A DNA stretch of 64,000 nucleotides from Actinoplanes cyaneus. Its GTDB lineage: Bacteria > Actinomycetota > Actinomycetes > Mycobacteriales > Micromonosporaceae. Every line of letters starts with the position of its first letter. Within the stretch, counting starts at the first letter, position 1. This document shows positions 37,780 to 46,236 of the stretch, one piece after another. Made by a program: the position numbers and the translations under genes. Below the pieces are notes generated by a model, which saw nothing but the letters and a program-made list of their open reading frames with translations, did no database searches and had not been told where the DNA came from. Location of the stretch: assembly GCF_016862095.1 (NCBI RefSeq), contig NZ_BOMH01000018.1:62001-126000 (forward strand), given 5' to 3'.

Positions 37780-38118
37780 ATGGGCGAACGCATGCTGCGC
37801 GGCAGCCGTCTAGGCGCAGTCAGCTACGAGTCCGACCGTAACACCGAGCTGGCGCCCCGACAGACCCGTGAGTACCTGTGCGTCAAGGGCCACCAGTTCG
37901 AGGTTCCGTTCGCCGTCGACGCCGAGGTGCCGACCACCTGGGAGTGCAAGTTCGACGGCAGCGTGGCCCGACTGGTCGACGGCAGCGAGCCGGAGCAGAA
38001 GAAGGCCAAGCCACCGCGCACCCACTGGGACATGCTCCTGGAGCGGCGCTCGATCGCCGAGCTCGAGGACATCCTCAACGAGCGCCTGCAGGAAGTCCGC
38101 ACCCGCCGCGGTCGCTGA
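37780..38118 (+). CDS. rbpA: RNA polymerase-binding protein RbpA
   Basis: A 112-residue RbpA, an actinobacteria-specific activator that binds RNA polymerase and group 1/2 sigma factors and stabilises open complexes. Recognisable parts are the N-terminal LRGSRLGAVSYESDRN tail, the core EYLCVKGHQFEVPFAVDAEVP, the basic linker KKAKPPRTHWDMLLERR and the sigma-interacting helix IAELEDILNERLQEVR. The core has single cysteines (CVKGH, WECKFDG) instead of CxxC pairs, so it is probably a zinc-free form. GAGGGG lies upstream of ATG 37780. The essential regulator gene identifies the host as an actinomycete. Confidence 0.95.
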   Translation: MGERMLRGSRLGAVSYESDRNTELAPRQTREYLCVKGHQFEVPFAVDAEVPTTWECKFDGSVARLVDGSEPEQKKAKPPRTHWDMLLERRSIAELEDILNERLQEVRTRRGR

Positions 38119-38165
38119 CCTCCGGCCAGGCCGCACCGCGGTCGCCGGCTGACCCCGGTCACGCC
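38099..38165 (+). repeat. 34-bp tandem duplication spanning the stop of rbpA
   Basis: The last bases of rbpA with its TGA (38099-38132) are followed by a diverged copy (38133-38165). Both contain GCGGTCGC...TGACC, with the stop TGA at 38116 and its copy at 38150. Confidence 0.65.
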
Positions 38166-38174
38166 AGCCGCAGG

Positions 38175-38360
38175 CTCGGGCCGCCGACAACCACCGCACG
38201 GCCCCGAACCTGTCGGCACCCGCCCCAGACCCCGGACCGTCGGGGCCTCCACGAGCCTCGGGCCGCCGGTCCTCACCGCGGCCCCGAACTCGCCGGCACC
38301 CAGCGGGCCCCGAACCGTCGGGGTCCAGCACGGGCCTCGGGCCGCCGGCACCTACCGCAG
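38175..38360 (+). repeat. ~80-bp GC-rich direct repeats downstream of rbpA
   Basis: The block CTCGGGCCGCCG recurs at 38175, 38257 and 38336 (82- and 79-base spacing). Each is followed by related GGCCCCGAAC and CCGTCGGGG blocks, about two and a half copies. No coding frame is supported here. Confidence 0.65.
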
Positions 38361-38425
38361 GGTTCGAGCCACCAGGCCGCACCCGCGGGCTCCGGCCCGC
38401 CGACCGCACGAAGAACATCAAGACA

Positions 38426-38462
38426 CACGAAAGGGCCGCCCTTCTCGGGGCGGCCCTTTCGT
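38426..38462. terminator. Strong bidirectional terminator between rbpA and fxsA
   Basis: A perfect 15-bp stem (38427-38441 with 38448-38462) with a 6-base loop and A-rich/T-rich outer ends (AAAGGG/CCCTTT). It lies between the convergent rbpA and fxsA genes and can serve both. Confidence 0.9.
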
Positions 38463-38494
38463 CGTGTTCCGGTCGGTGCGGGACAGCTGGCCGG

Positions 38495-39013
38495 CTAGCG
38501 GACGATCTCGCCTTCGATCGCGGCGGCGGGCTGGCGGTGCACCGGGGGCTCGTCGACGACGGATGCGTCGACCACCGTGGGGTCGTCGACGCGGACGCGA
38601 ACCTTGCGCGGGCCGAACAGGTCGCCGGTGACGCCACCGCCGAGGCGACGGGTCGCGAAGCGCTCGACGCCGCGCCGGGCCAGGCCACGGCCCGGGGGCA
38701 GCAGCAGGAGCAGACCGGCCAGACCGGTGACGAAACCGGGCAGGGCCAGCAGAAGCGCCCCGCCGAGACCGACCAGCGAGTTGGTCACCTCGGTGCCGGG
38801 CGGGCGGCCGGCCGCGGCGGCCTGTTGGAAGGCCCGCCAGCCGCGGATCCCCTCACGGCGCAGCAGCGAGAAGCCGGCCAGGGTGATCGCGGCCAGCAGG
38901 AGGAACGCCCAGCCTGCCCCGATCAGGTGCGCCACCGCCACGAACGCCGAGATCTCGGCGACCGCGAGCAGCGGGAAGACGAAGGGAAGGTATGCCATCC
39001 GGCTACGGCGCAT
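38495..39013 (-). CDS. fxsA: FxsA family membrane protein
   Basis: A 172-residue membrane protein with the FxsA pattern: hydrophobic N-terminal helices (FVFPLLAVAEISAFVAVAHLIG), the LLRREGIRGWRAFQQAAAAGRPPG loop, then LPGFVTGLAGLLLLLPPGR and a polar C-terminal tail. In E. coli, FxsA overproduction relieves F-plasmid exclusion of phage T7; its normal role is poorly known. GGAGG six bases upstream supports ATG 39013 over the ATG at 38998. It converges on rbpA. Confidence 0.88.
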   Translation of the reverse strand: MRRSRMAYLPFVFPLLAVAEISAFVAVAHLIGAGWAFLLLAAITLAGFSLLRREGIRGWRAFQQAAAAGRPPGTEVTNSLVGLGGALLLALPGFVTGLAGLLLLLPPGRGLARRGVERFATRRLGGGVTGDLFGPRKVRVRVDDPTVVDASVVDEPPVHRQPAAAIEGEIVR

Positions 39014-39111
39014 GGAGAGCCTCCGATTTCATGCGAACTCCACCAGCATGACACTCGAACCTGCGTCCCACCTGTGTGCCCGCTGAGGCCGCCGTCACTC
39101 CCGCCGCGGGC

Positions 39112-39178
39112 CGCACGGATGCCGGTCCCGCCCCGGACCGCACGGATGCCGCTCCCGCCCCGGACCGCACGGATGCCG
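39112..39178. repeat. 27-bp tandem repeat (2.5 copies)
   Basis: The unit CGCACGGATGCCGNTCCCGC plus CCCGGAC starts at 39112, 39139 and 39166 (last partial). It lies between the fxsA start and the terminator of the ppm1/lnt operon and is noncoding as far as can be judged. Confidence 0.75.
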
Positions 39179-39235
39179 ACAACCACGGCCGGGCCGGAGC
39201 ACCGCGAAAACCGCCGGCCGGGCCGGAATGCCATG

Positions 39236-39268
39236 AAGGCCGGGCTGCACCAAGTGCGGCCCGGCCTT
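39236..39268 (-). terminator. Hairpin terminator of the lnt-ppm1 operon
   Basis: A 15-bp stem with one mismatch (39236-39250 with 39254-39268) and a 3-base loop, 15 bases past the ppm1 stop. The outer pairs are AAGG/CCTT. No long T tract. Confidence 0.75.
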
Positions 39269-39283
39269 ACGCCAACCCGGGCG

Positions 39284-40072
39284 TCACGGCCAGGTCTGCT
39301 CCTGCTTCGGCTTGCGGCCGACGGCCTTGAGCAGCGACTCCTTACGAGCCTGAGCACCCCACACGGTCACCCGCAGCAGCTGCTCCTTGAAGATGTTCCC
39401 GCTCATCTTGCTGACACCGTGCTCCCGCTCGGTGAACGTGATCGGCACCTCGACCAGCCGGAACCCACCCCGGAACGCCCGCCAGGCCAGCTCCACCTGG
39501 AACGAGTAACCGGTCGACGCCACCGACGCCACGTCGATCGCGTCGAGAACCGCCATCCGGTACGCCCGGTACCCACCCGTGGCATCCCGGAACGGCATAC
39601 CCAGCGCCATCCGGATGTAGATGTTGCCACCCCGCGACAGCAGCAGCCGGCGCATCGGCCAGTTGTGCACGCTGCCACCCGGGATGTACCGCGTGCCGAG
39701 CACCGCATCCGCCCCGGCGAGCGCGTCGAGCAGCTTCGACAGCTCCTCCGGCGCGTGCGAGCCGTCCGCGTCCATCTCGACGACCGCGTCGTAACCCTTG
39801 TCCTTGGCCCAGGCGAACCCGGCCTTGTACGCCGCGCCGAGCCCCTCCTTGCCCTGCCGGTGCAGGACGAAGATGTGGTCGTCGGCAAGGGCCAGCTCAT
39901 CCGCGATGGCCCCGGTACCGTCCGGCGAGTTGTCGTCGGCGACCAGGATGTCCACCTCCGGCACCGCCTTGCGCACCCGCCCGGTGATCAGCCGGACATT
40001 GTCCGCCTCGTTGTAGGTGGGAATGATCACGAGGACCCGACCAACTCCCGGGTAGCCTTCCGCCTCGCTCAA
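39284..40072 (-). CDS. ppm1: Polyprenol monophosphomannose synthase (GT2 glycosyltransferase)
   Basis: A 262-residue GT-A fold enzyme transferring mannose from GDP-mannose to polyprenyl phosphate at the membrane. The product is the donor for lipoglycan synthesis and protein O-mannosylation. Motifs: VLVIIPTYNEADNVRL, ILVADDNSPDGTG, EGLGAAYKAGFAWA and the metal/nucleotide site EMDADGSH. It has no membrane domain of its own. The Lnt gene directly upstream overlaps it by four bases (40069-40072). In mycobacteria the two activities form one polypeptide, so the pair is functionally expected. Confidence 0.92.
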   Translation of the reverse strand: MSEAEGYPGVGRVLVIIPTYNEADNVRLITGRVRKAVPEVDILVADDNSPDGTGAIADELALADDHIFVLHRQGKEGLGAAYKAGFAWAKDKGYDAVVEMDADGSHAPEELSKLLDALAGADAVLGTRYIPGGSVHNWPMRRLLLSRGGNIYIRMALGMPFRDATGGYRAYRMAVLDAIDVASVASTGYSFQVELAWRAFRGGFRLVEVPITFTEREHGVSKMSGNIFKEQLLRVTVWGAQARKESLLKAVGRKPKQEQTWP

Positions 40073-41691
40073 CGTTCCTCCACGATCTCGTCGCCCCCGA
40101 TGCTGTCGATTACCCTCCGGCGACGCAGCGGAACGGCGCCTACCAGGGCGATCACGGCCAAACCGACCGCTGTCGCCTCGGGCCAGATGCCCGAACGAGT
40201 CGCTAGCGTACGCGTTCCCCCGGCGGCCATTTCATGCACCACCACCCCTGCGGTGTTGAAGCCCGTCGCGCCGTGCACGCCGCCGCTGGTATCCACGAAC
40301 GCCGACACCCCGACGGTCGACACCATCAGCGAGTCCAGGCCGTGCTCGACGGCCCGCAGACGCACCATGGCCAGCTGCTGGCGGGCCTCGCCCTCGTCGA
40401 ACGTGGCGTTGTTCGTCTGCACGGTGAGGACCTGGGCGCCCTTGCGGACCGTGTCCCGGACGATGCCGTCGTAGGCCACCTCGAAGCAGATCACGTCGCC
40501 GATGGTCAGCGCGCCGGTGTCGATCACGCCGGCGTGGTCCCCGGCGAGCATGTTGCGCACCAGGTCGACCTTGTCGGTGACGAGCCGGGCGACCGGGCGC
40601 AGCGGCATGTACTCCGCGAACGGGACGGGGTGCTGCTTGATGTAGGCCTGGGTCAGGTCCGGCCCGGTGACCGGCATCCAGAGCAGGCCGGCGTTCTTGA
40701 TGTCGCCCGGGTTGTCGGTGCGCAGGACCGTGCCGACCAGGATCGGCACGCCGATCTCGCGGGCGGCCGCGGAGATCTCGTCGGCGGCGTCCTGGTTGCG
40801 CAGCGGGTCGATGTCGCTGGAGTTCTCCGGCCAGACCACCAGGTCCGGTTTCGGCTGGCGGCCGGCGGTCACGTCGGCGGCGAGCTGCCGGGTGGCGGTC
40901 ACGTGGTTGTCCAGCACCGCGCGCCGCTGGGCGTTGAAGTCCAGCCCGAGCCGCGGCACGTTGCCCTGCACGATCGCGACGGTGTAGGCCGGGCCGCCCG
41001 GCGCGGACAGCGGGATCGCGGCGGGCGCGCCGATCAGCACGGCCGCCGTGGCGGCGAACCCGGCGGCCGGCAGCAGCGCCGGACGCCGGCCGTCGCGCCA
41101 GGCCAGAGCGACCAGGGCGCCACCGGCGGCGGCCACCGCGAACGTCACCAGGGGCGCACCGCCCCAGGCCGCCAGACGCAGCGTGGGGGCGTCGCCCTGG
41201 CTGAACGCGAGCCGCCCCCACGGGAAGCCGCCGAACGGGGCCCGGTCACGCAACGCCTCGTCGGCGACCCAGAGCACGCCGGTCAGCAGCGGCCACAGCG
41301 CGCGGCGCCGGTCGATCAGCGGGGACAGCCACGCCGAGGCGAGCCCGGCCAGGCCGACGACGACGGCCTCGGCGCTGGACAGCAGCGCCCAGGGCAGCCA
41401 GCCGGCCGCGATCCGGGTCCACTCCAGCAGCGGGTAGAACAGGACGACACCGGCCAGCAGGCCCAGGCCGAAGCCGGCCCGCAGGCGCCGCCGGTGCACC
41501 GCCGCCGCGAGCAGCGCGACCCCGATCGGGGCCAGCCACCACAGGTCATAGGGCGGCAGGGCGAGCAGCAGCGCCGCGCCCGCGGCCACCGCGAGGGCCA
41601 CGGCCACCGGCAGCCGCAGCGGGGCGGGCCCGGGCGGTGGCGCGGCGGGACCCGGCTCCGTCAGCTCCGGGGGCGGCATCGTCATTTCCAC
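40069..41691 (-). CDS. lnt: Apolipoprotein N-acyltransferase
   Basis: A 540-residue membrane enzyme adding the N-acyl chain to diacylated lipoproteins. The first ~230 residues hold about seven helices. The nitrilase-like domain follows, with the Glu-Lys-Cys catalytic triad visible: Glu in VVWPENSSDIDP, Lys in YIKQHPVPFAEYMPLR and Cys in GDVICFEVAYD. It is encoded with ppm1, matching the mycobacterial Lnt/Ppm fusion. The start is uncertain: GTG 41691, ATG 41685 and ATG 41679 are all in frame without a strong ribosome-binding site. Confidence 0.92.
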   Translation of the reverse strand: MEMTMPPPELTEPGPAAPPPGPAPLRLPVAVALAVAAGAALLLALPPYDLWWLAPIGVALLAAAVHRRRLRAGFGLGLLAGVVLFYPLLEWTRIAAGWLPWALLSSAEAVVVGLAGLASAWLSPLIDRRRALWPLLTGVLWVADEALRDRAPFGGFPWGRLAFSQGDAPTLRLAAWGGAPLVTFAVAAAGGALVALAWRDGRRPALLPAAGFAATAAVLIGAPAAIPLSAPGGPAYTVAIVQGNVPRLGLDFNAQRRAVLDNHVTATRQLAADVTAGRQPKPDLVVWPENSSDIDPLRNQDAADEISAAAREIGVPILVGTVLRTDNPGDIKNAGLLWMPVTGPDLTQAYIKQHPVPFAEYMPLRPVARLVTDKVDLVRNMLAGDHAGVIDTGALTIGDVICFEVAYDGIVRDTVRKGAQVLTVQTNNATFDEGEARQQLAMVRLRAVEHGLDSLMVSTVGVSAFVDTSGGVHGATGFNTAGVVVHEMAAGGTRTLATRSGIWPEATAVGLAVIALVGAVPLRRRRVIDSIGGDEIVEER

Positions 41692-42218
41692 GCCAGGCAG
41701 GCTACCCGCCGGTCAGGGGCGTTCCGGCAGGACAGTCGGCCGCAATCTCGTACCGGCCGGATGAGAACCGGCTGAGAACAAGCCCCGCTGGCCGCCGGGC
41801 CGGCTGCGAACCGGCCCGCTGAGAACTGGGCTGACCGAGAACTGGGCCGGCTGAGAACTGGCAGAGGGGCGCGGCTCCAGCGGCCGCGCCCCTCGGGGTG
41901 CTTCTTCGTCCCTCACGCCCTTCACGGCCGGTGCACCGGACGGCCTCGCGCTGACCTTCGGACCGACGCGTCACGGGCTGGCTGCCCGCGCCGTGCCGTT
42001 GTCTACTGGCCAGGCTCGGCTCGTCCCGGCTTCCGGTGGTGCGACCCGGTCCGCGCCGCCCGCGCACCCCCACCCCCTGGACCTGGCTGAACGCGCGACC
42101 CCTGCGGGAACGGCACTGCGGCCAGTGGGTAAGGGAGCGAAGCGGATCACAGTCGCTCGCCGTGAAACAGGACCTGAAGACGGTACGTCCGGACGGGGGC
42201 GGTCTGTCAACACCGGCA
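41692..42218. other. Noncoding region with GAGAACYGG repeats
   Basis: No gene is supported between lnt and the GlmL-type gene. The stretch 41763-41860 carries six degenerate copies of GAGAACYGG, some overlapping CTGAGAACTGGGC. A hairpin follows at 41864-41894. The part beyond 41950 shows nothing I can identify. An apparent plus-strand frame through 42036-42240 has no recognisable domain. Confidence 0.5.
41864..41894. terminator. GC-rich hairpin
   Basis: A perfect 11-bp stem GAGGGGCGCGG/CCGCGCCCCTC with a 9-base loop. It is a candidate terminator for the kam cluster transcript, though it lies 325 bases beyond the last stop. Confidence 0.5.
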
Positions 42219-43535
42219 TTACCGATTCCGGCGTGTCGCCCCCTCCGGCGTGTCCGAAAATGTACTCCGTCGATCCGGCCCGGCGGCCAGCAGGGTGTCG
42301 GCCAGCGCCCCGGCCACCGCGGGGTGATCGACGGCCAGCAATCCCGCCGCGGCCAGCACGTACGCGCTGTCGACCACCGCCCGCGCACGGTCCGGCAGCG
42401 CCCAGCCGCCGGCCGTGTCGCCCAGCACGGCGCGCAGGACGTGCTCGCCGCCGCCGTGCCGCAGCACTCCCCCGGATCCGATGACCAGGCGGACATCGCG
42501 CAGGTCACGGCCACCCGTGCGGGGTAGTCCGGGCCCGGCCGGGTGACCCCTGGCGTGCCGCCGCAGCGCGATCGTCGCCGCGGTCGCGGCCAGCTCCTGC
42601 TCCGCGAGGGGATCTGCCAACTTCTCCACGATCGCGGCCTGCAGGGTCGACGGGGCGCCCGCGGCCACCCCGAGATCCCCCTCGACCGTCCGCGACCGCC
42701 ACAGGGTGCCGGCCACGTCGCGCCGCGGGCCGGTGGACAGCTCCGCGTCCGGGACCAGCGCCGAGTACACGTCGGTCGTGGCCCCGCCGACGTCCACGAC
42801 CAGGACCCCGAACCCGGCCCGGTCGGCGAGCAGCTCGACACCGGCCAGCACGGCGTCCGGCGTGGCGCAGCGCACGAGCGCGGCGAACCGCGGGCCCTTC
42901 GACAGGCGTTTGCCGCCGATCACGTGCCGCAGGAACACCTCGCGGATCGCCGCCCGCGCCGGCGCCGGGTCCAGCACGCCGATCCGGGGCAGCACGTTGC
43001 CGGTCACCGTCACCGGCACCCCGCGCGCGGTCAGAAGATCACGAGCCTGCTCCCGTACGTCCGCGTTGCCGGCCAGGACCACCGGAAGGCGCAACCGGGC
43101 GGTGGCCAGGCGCCGCGCGTTGTGCAGCAGCACCTCGGCGTCCCCGCCGTCGGTGCCGCCGACCAGCAGCACCACGTCGGGGCGGGCGGCGCGCAGCGCG
43201 GTGATCGCCGCGCCGGTCAGCGGCCCGGACGCGACGTGCACGACCTGCGCGCCGGCGGACAGCCCGACCCGGTGGCCGGCCTCGGCGGTGACCAGGCTCT
43301 CGTAGCCGACGACGGCGAGGCGCAGGCCGCCGCCGGCCGACGAGCAGACGTAGAGCGGCGCGCCCGCGCCGTCCACCGCGGCGACGGCGGCGTTCAGGCC
43401 GTCCAGGACGTCCGTCGCGGACGTGGTCGGCACCTCGGCCCGGCTGATCAGTTGTGCGTCGCGCAGATCGATCCTGGCGGCTTTCGTGTACGTCGACCCG
43501 ACGTCCACGCAGACGGCTTCCGGCGCCGTCGTCAC
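42219..43535 (-). CDS. GlmL/MutL family ATPase (B12 aminomutase-associated)
   Basis: A 438-residue protein of the GlmL/MutL family, actin-like ATPases encoded with adenosylcobalamin-dependent mutases and thought to help reactivation or assembly. It has phosphate motifs VDVGSTYTKAA near the N-terminus and VVDVGGATTDVYS near residue 245, and a VIGSGGVLRHGG segment near the end. As last gene of the kam cluster, it probably services the KamDE aminomutase. The final ~13 residues derive from a small repeat (GACACGCCGGA twice) and may be a shifted tail. GTG start at 43535. Confidence 0.82.
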   Translation of the reverse strand: MTTAPEAVCVDVGSTYTKAARIDLRDAQLISRAEVPTTSATDVLDGLNAAVAAVDGAGAPLYVCSSAGGGLRLAVVGYESLVTAEAGHRVGLSAGAQVVHVASGPLTGAAITALRAARPDVVLLVGGTDGGDAEVLLHNARRLATARLRLPVVLAGNADVREQARDLLTARGVPVTVTGNVLPRIGVLDPAPARAAIREVFLRHVIGGKRLSKGPRFAALVRCATPDAVLAGVELLADRAGFGVLVVDVGGATTDVYSALVPDAELSTGPRRDVAGTLWRSRTVEGDLGVAAGAPSTLQAAIVEKLADPLAEQELAATAATIALRRHARGHPAGPGLPRTGGRDLRDVRLVIGSGGVLRHGGGEHVLRAVLGDTAGGWALPDRARAVVDSAYVLAAAGLLAVDHPAVAGALADTLLAAGPDRRSTFSDTPEGATRRNR

Positions 43536-43558
43536 GGCTCCTCCGCCGCCCGGCCGGC

Positions 43559-43592
43559 GCGGCTCACGCCTTGGGCGCGGCTCACGCCTTGG
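43559..43592 (-). repeat. 18-bp tandem duplication spanning the stop of kal
   Basis: GCGGCTCACGCCTTGG occurs twice in tandem with an 18-base period. On the minus strand each copy reads CCAAGGCGTGA, so the kal stop codon is duplicated. Confidence 0.8.
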
Positions 43593-43947
43593 CCGGCACG
43601 ACGACGGTGCCCACCGCCGTCACCGCGACGATCGGCTCGTCGAGCACTGCCGCCGCCGACCCGCCCGTGCCCCGGCAGACGACCGTGGACGTGAACTCGA
43701 TCTTGCGGCTGCGGGTGCCCATGTGCACCACCGTGGCGGTGATCTCCAGGACGTCCCCGGCCTGCACCGGCGCCTTGAACTGCACGTCGTCGTAGGACGC
43801 GAACAGCCCCTCGTCCCCGTCGAGCCGGATGCAGACCTCGGTGGCGACGTCGCCGAACAGCCCCAGCGAGTACGCCCCGTCGACCAGGTTCCCGGCGTAG
43901 TGCGCGTGCGAGTACGGGACATACCGCCGATGGGTGACAGTGATCAA
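43582..43947 (-). CDS. kal: 3-aminobutyryl-CoA ammonia-lyase-like hotdog protein
   Basis: A 121-residue hotdog-fold protein. In lysine-fermenting bacteria Kal removes ammonia from L-3-aminobutyryl-CoA to give crotonyl-CoA. Features: YVPYSHAHYAGNLVDGAYSLGLFGDVATE at the start and VQFKAPVQAGDVLEITATVVHMGTRSR in the middle. The assignment leans on context: it sits between kamE and the GlmL-type gene, and its ATG overlaps the kamE stop (ATGA, 43944-43947). A generic acyl-CoA hotdog enzyme would look similar. Confidence 0.8.
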   Translation of the reverse strand: MITVTHRRYVPYSHAHYAGNLVDGAYSLGLFGDVATEVCIRLDGDEGLFASYDDVQFKAPVQAGDVLEITATVVHMGTRSRKIEFTSTVVCRGTGGSAAAVLDEPIVAVTAVGTVVVPAKA

Positions 43948-44678
43948 CTTCTGCTCTCAATCAGCGCGTGGACCAGGTAGGAGGCGACCTCGCGGGGCGT
44001 GGTACCGCGGGTGAAGATCCGGTCGACGCCGAGCTCGCCGGTCATCAGCTCGTCGAAGCGCGGCCCGCCGACGATCAGCAGCGGACGTTTCCCGGCCGGC
44101 AGCGCCTCCCGGAACGCCGCCGACATCGCCCGGGTGTTGTGCAGGTGCGCGTCCCGCTGGGTGACCACCTGGGAGACCAGGACGGCGTCAGCCTTCTTCT
44201 CCCGGGCCGTCTCGACCAGGTCGGGCACCGACACCTGCGCGCCCATGTTGGTCACCGACAACTCGGAGTAGTACTCCAGACCCTTCTCACCGGCGATGCC
44301 CTTGAGGTTCAGGATCGCGTCGATGCCGACGGTGTGCGCGTCGGTGCCGATGCACGCGCCCACCACGTTGAGCCGCCGCCGCAGCCGCCGCTTGATGACC
44401 GCGTTCACTTCCTTCGCGCTCAGCAGCGGATAGTCACGCTCGACGACCTGCACCTGGTCGGTGTCGACGAGGTGACCCACCTTGCCGTAGACGACGAAGA
44501 ACGTGAACTCGTCGCCCATCTGCTTGGCATGCACCAGCATCGCCGGGTCCATGCCCATCTTGCCGGCGAGCTGCAGCGCGGCGCCCTCGGCGCGCTTGTC
44601 GTGCGGGATCGGCAGGGTGAAGGAGAGCTGGACCATGCCGTCGCCCGTGGTGTCGCCGTAGGGCCTGATGATGCTCAC
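43944..44678 (-). CDS. kamE: Lysine 5,6-aminomutase beta subunit
   Basis: A 244-residue small subunit of the adenosylcobalamin- and PLP-dependent aminomutase that moves the terminal amino group of lysine or beta-lysine to C5. It holds the base-off cobalamin motif DxHxxG in GTDAHTVGID and the Rossmann-like B12 domain that follows (KADAVLVSQVVTQRDAHLHN). GTG 44678 has GGAGG seven bases upstream and overlaps the kamD stop (GTGA). The longer frame upstream lies inside kamD and is a shadow. Confidence 0.92.
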   Translation of the reverse strand: MSIIRPYGDTTGDGMVQLSFTLPIPHDKRAEGAALQLAGKMGMDPAMLVHAKQMGDEFTFFVVYGKVGHLVDTDQVQVVERDYPLLSAKEVNAVIKRRLRRRLNVVGACIGTDAHTVGIDAILNLKGIAGEKGLEYYSELSVTNMGAQVSVPDLVETAREKKADAVLVSQVVTQRDAHLHNTRAMSAAFREALPAGKRPLLIVGGPRFDELMTGELGVDRIFTRGTTPREVASYLVHALIESRS

Positions 44679-46222
44679 GCCAGGACCTCCGTGACCGGGT
44701 TGTAGTAGTCCGCCTCCTGCTTGGCGACGCCGTCGAGGCCCTTGCCCCGGTCGGCGGGGCGTTTCATCAAGCCGAACGTGCCGTCGGCGATGGCGTCCAT
44801 CAGCGTGTCGCCGACGATGCGCTCCAGCAGCTCGATGGCCTCGCCGAGCACCTGGTTGGCGCGGCCGCGGATGAACGGGCCGGGCACGAAGTCCTCGTGC
44901 AGGTTCCCGGCGCCGTTGAGCACGTATTTCACGTTCTGCAGGGCGATGTCGCGGTCGGAGAGCCACGGCGTCACGACGGCCTCGGTCATCATCCCGACCA
45001 GCAGGATCCCCTGCCCGGTCAGCGCGCCGGCCAGGTTGAAGAAGCCGTCCAGCAGGTTGCCGCGGAACACGTCGCCGGTCATGTGCTTGGTCGGCGGCAT
45101 CCACTTGAGCGGCGCCTCGGGGAACAGCTCGCGGGCGAGCAGCGCGTGCGCCAGCTCCAGGCGGAACGAATCCGGCAAGTCCGGGTTGATCTCGAACGCG
45201 TGCCCGAGCCCGAGCTGCCAGTCCGCCAGCCCCGCCTCGTGCGCGAAGAACTCGTTGAGCAGCTGGGACACGGTCACGGTGTGCGCCGCCTCGACGGCGT
45301 CCGCGGTGGTGAGGTAGTTGTCCTCACCGGTGTTGATGATGATCCCGGCGCGGGCGTGCACCTGCCGGCTGAACCGCTGGTCGACGAAGGTGCGGATCGG
45401 GTTGATGTCGCGGAACAGGATGCCGTACATCGAGTCGTTGAGCATCATGTCCAGGCGTTCCATGCCGGCCAGCGCCGCGATCTCCGGCATGCACAGCCCG
45501 GACGCGTAGTTGGTCAGGCGGATGTAGCGGCCGAGCTCGCGGGAGGTCACGTCGAGCGCCGCGCGCATCAGCCGGAAGTTCTCCTGCGTCGCGTACGTGC
45601 CGGCGAAACCCTCCCGCGTCGCGCCCTCGGGCACGTAGTCCAGCAACGACTGCCCCGTGGACCGGATCACCGCGATGATGTCCGCGCCGGCTCGCGCCGC
45701 CGCCTGCGCCTGCGGGATGTCCTCGTAGATGTCACCGGTGGCGACGATCAGGTAGATCCACGGGCGCTGCGCCGGATCGCCGTACCGCCGGATCAGTTTG
45801 TCCCGTTCGGCTCTTCGCCGGTCGACGAGCTTGAGCCCTCCGGCGGCAGCCCTTTTGGCATGTCGCCGGGCCGCGGCGACGTCCGCCTTCTTCTCGGGCA
45901 CGTCGAAGCGCACCGACCCGGCCGCGGCTTTCTGCGCGAGCACGGTCAGGTCCTCGACACCCGTCGTCAGCGCGGCGTGCAGGACCGGCACGGCCACCCC
46001 GTGACCCAGCCCGACGTCCGCGCGCACGGCGTCGACCAGGCGGTTCACCCAGGGGATGCCGTCCGGGTCGGCGCCGTGCACACCGGCCAGGCGCAGCACC
46101 GCCCGCTCCACCGAGACGGTGGTGTGCGACCGCGCGAGGTCGACGACGGGCTGCCCGGCCTTCGCGGCGAGCGCCCGCGCCCGCGCGACGATCCGCGGGT
46201 CAAGATCCAGCTTCCCGGCCAC
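44675..46222 (-). CDS. kamD: Lysine 5,6-aminomutase alpha subunit
   Basis: A 515-residue catalytic barrel subunit, the normal length for KamD/OraE-type aminomutases. Conserved regions include DIIAVIRSTGQSLLDYVPEG, RLTNYASGLCMPEIAALAGM, MLNDSMYGILFRDINPIRTF and MPPTKHMTGDVFRGN. With KamE it converts beta-lysine to 3,5-diaminohexanoate using adenosylcobalamin and PLP. I chose GTG 46222; GGGAG lies about ten bases upstream. It is 14 bases downstream of the amidohydrolase gene. No cobalamin riboswitch was found upstream. Confidence 0.93.
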   Translation of the reverse strand: MAGKLDLDPRIVARARALAAKAGQPVVDLARSHTTVSVERAVLRLAGVHGADPDGIPWVNRLVDAVRADVGLGHGVAVPVLHAALTTGVEDLTVLAQKAAAGSVRFDVPEKKADVAAARRHAKRAAAGGLKLVDRRRAERDKLIRRYGDPAQRPWIYLIVATGDIYEDIPQAQAAARAGADIIAVIRSTGQSLLDYVPEGATREGFAGTYATQENFRLMRAALDVTSRELGRYIRLTNYASGLCMPEIAALAGMERLDMMLNDSMYGILFRDINPIRTFVDQRFSRQVHARAGIIINTGEDNYLTTADAVEAAHTVTVSQLLNEFFAHEAGLADWQLGLGHAFEINPDLPDSFRLELAHALLARELFPEAPLKWMPPTKHMTGDVFRGNLLDGFFNLAGALTGQGILLVGMMTEAVVTPWLSDRDIALQNVKYVLNGAGNLHEDFVPGPFIRGRANQVLGEAIELLERIVGDTLMDAIADGTFGLMKRPADRGKGLDGVAKQEADYYNPVTEVLA

Positions 46223-46236
46223 CTTGTCGTGTCTCC

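Noticed and set aside
38340..38400. tRNA-like GGGTTCGAGCC element
   Set aside because: Only the T-arm-like string is present; no acceptor stem or anticodon arm can be folded around it. It is part of a GC-rich repeat block.
42085..42150. Possible cobalamin riboswitch near the B12-dependent kam genes
   Set aside because: A short GGCACTGCGGCC-like stretch is the only resemblance; the full B12-box context and conserved arms are missing. It also lies downstream of the cluster rather than upstream of kdd or kamD.
42219..42270. Frameshifted end of the GlmL-type gene
   Set aside because: A short internal repeat makes the last residues look odd, but the family's C-terminus is variable and nothing shows a lost conserved region.
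42036..42527. Small plus-strand protein in the lnt-kam gap
   Set aside because: Most of the frame overlaps the GlmL-type gene on the other strand. The unique part has no ribosome-binding site and no recognisable domain.
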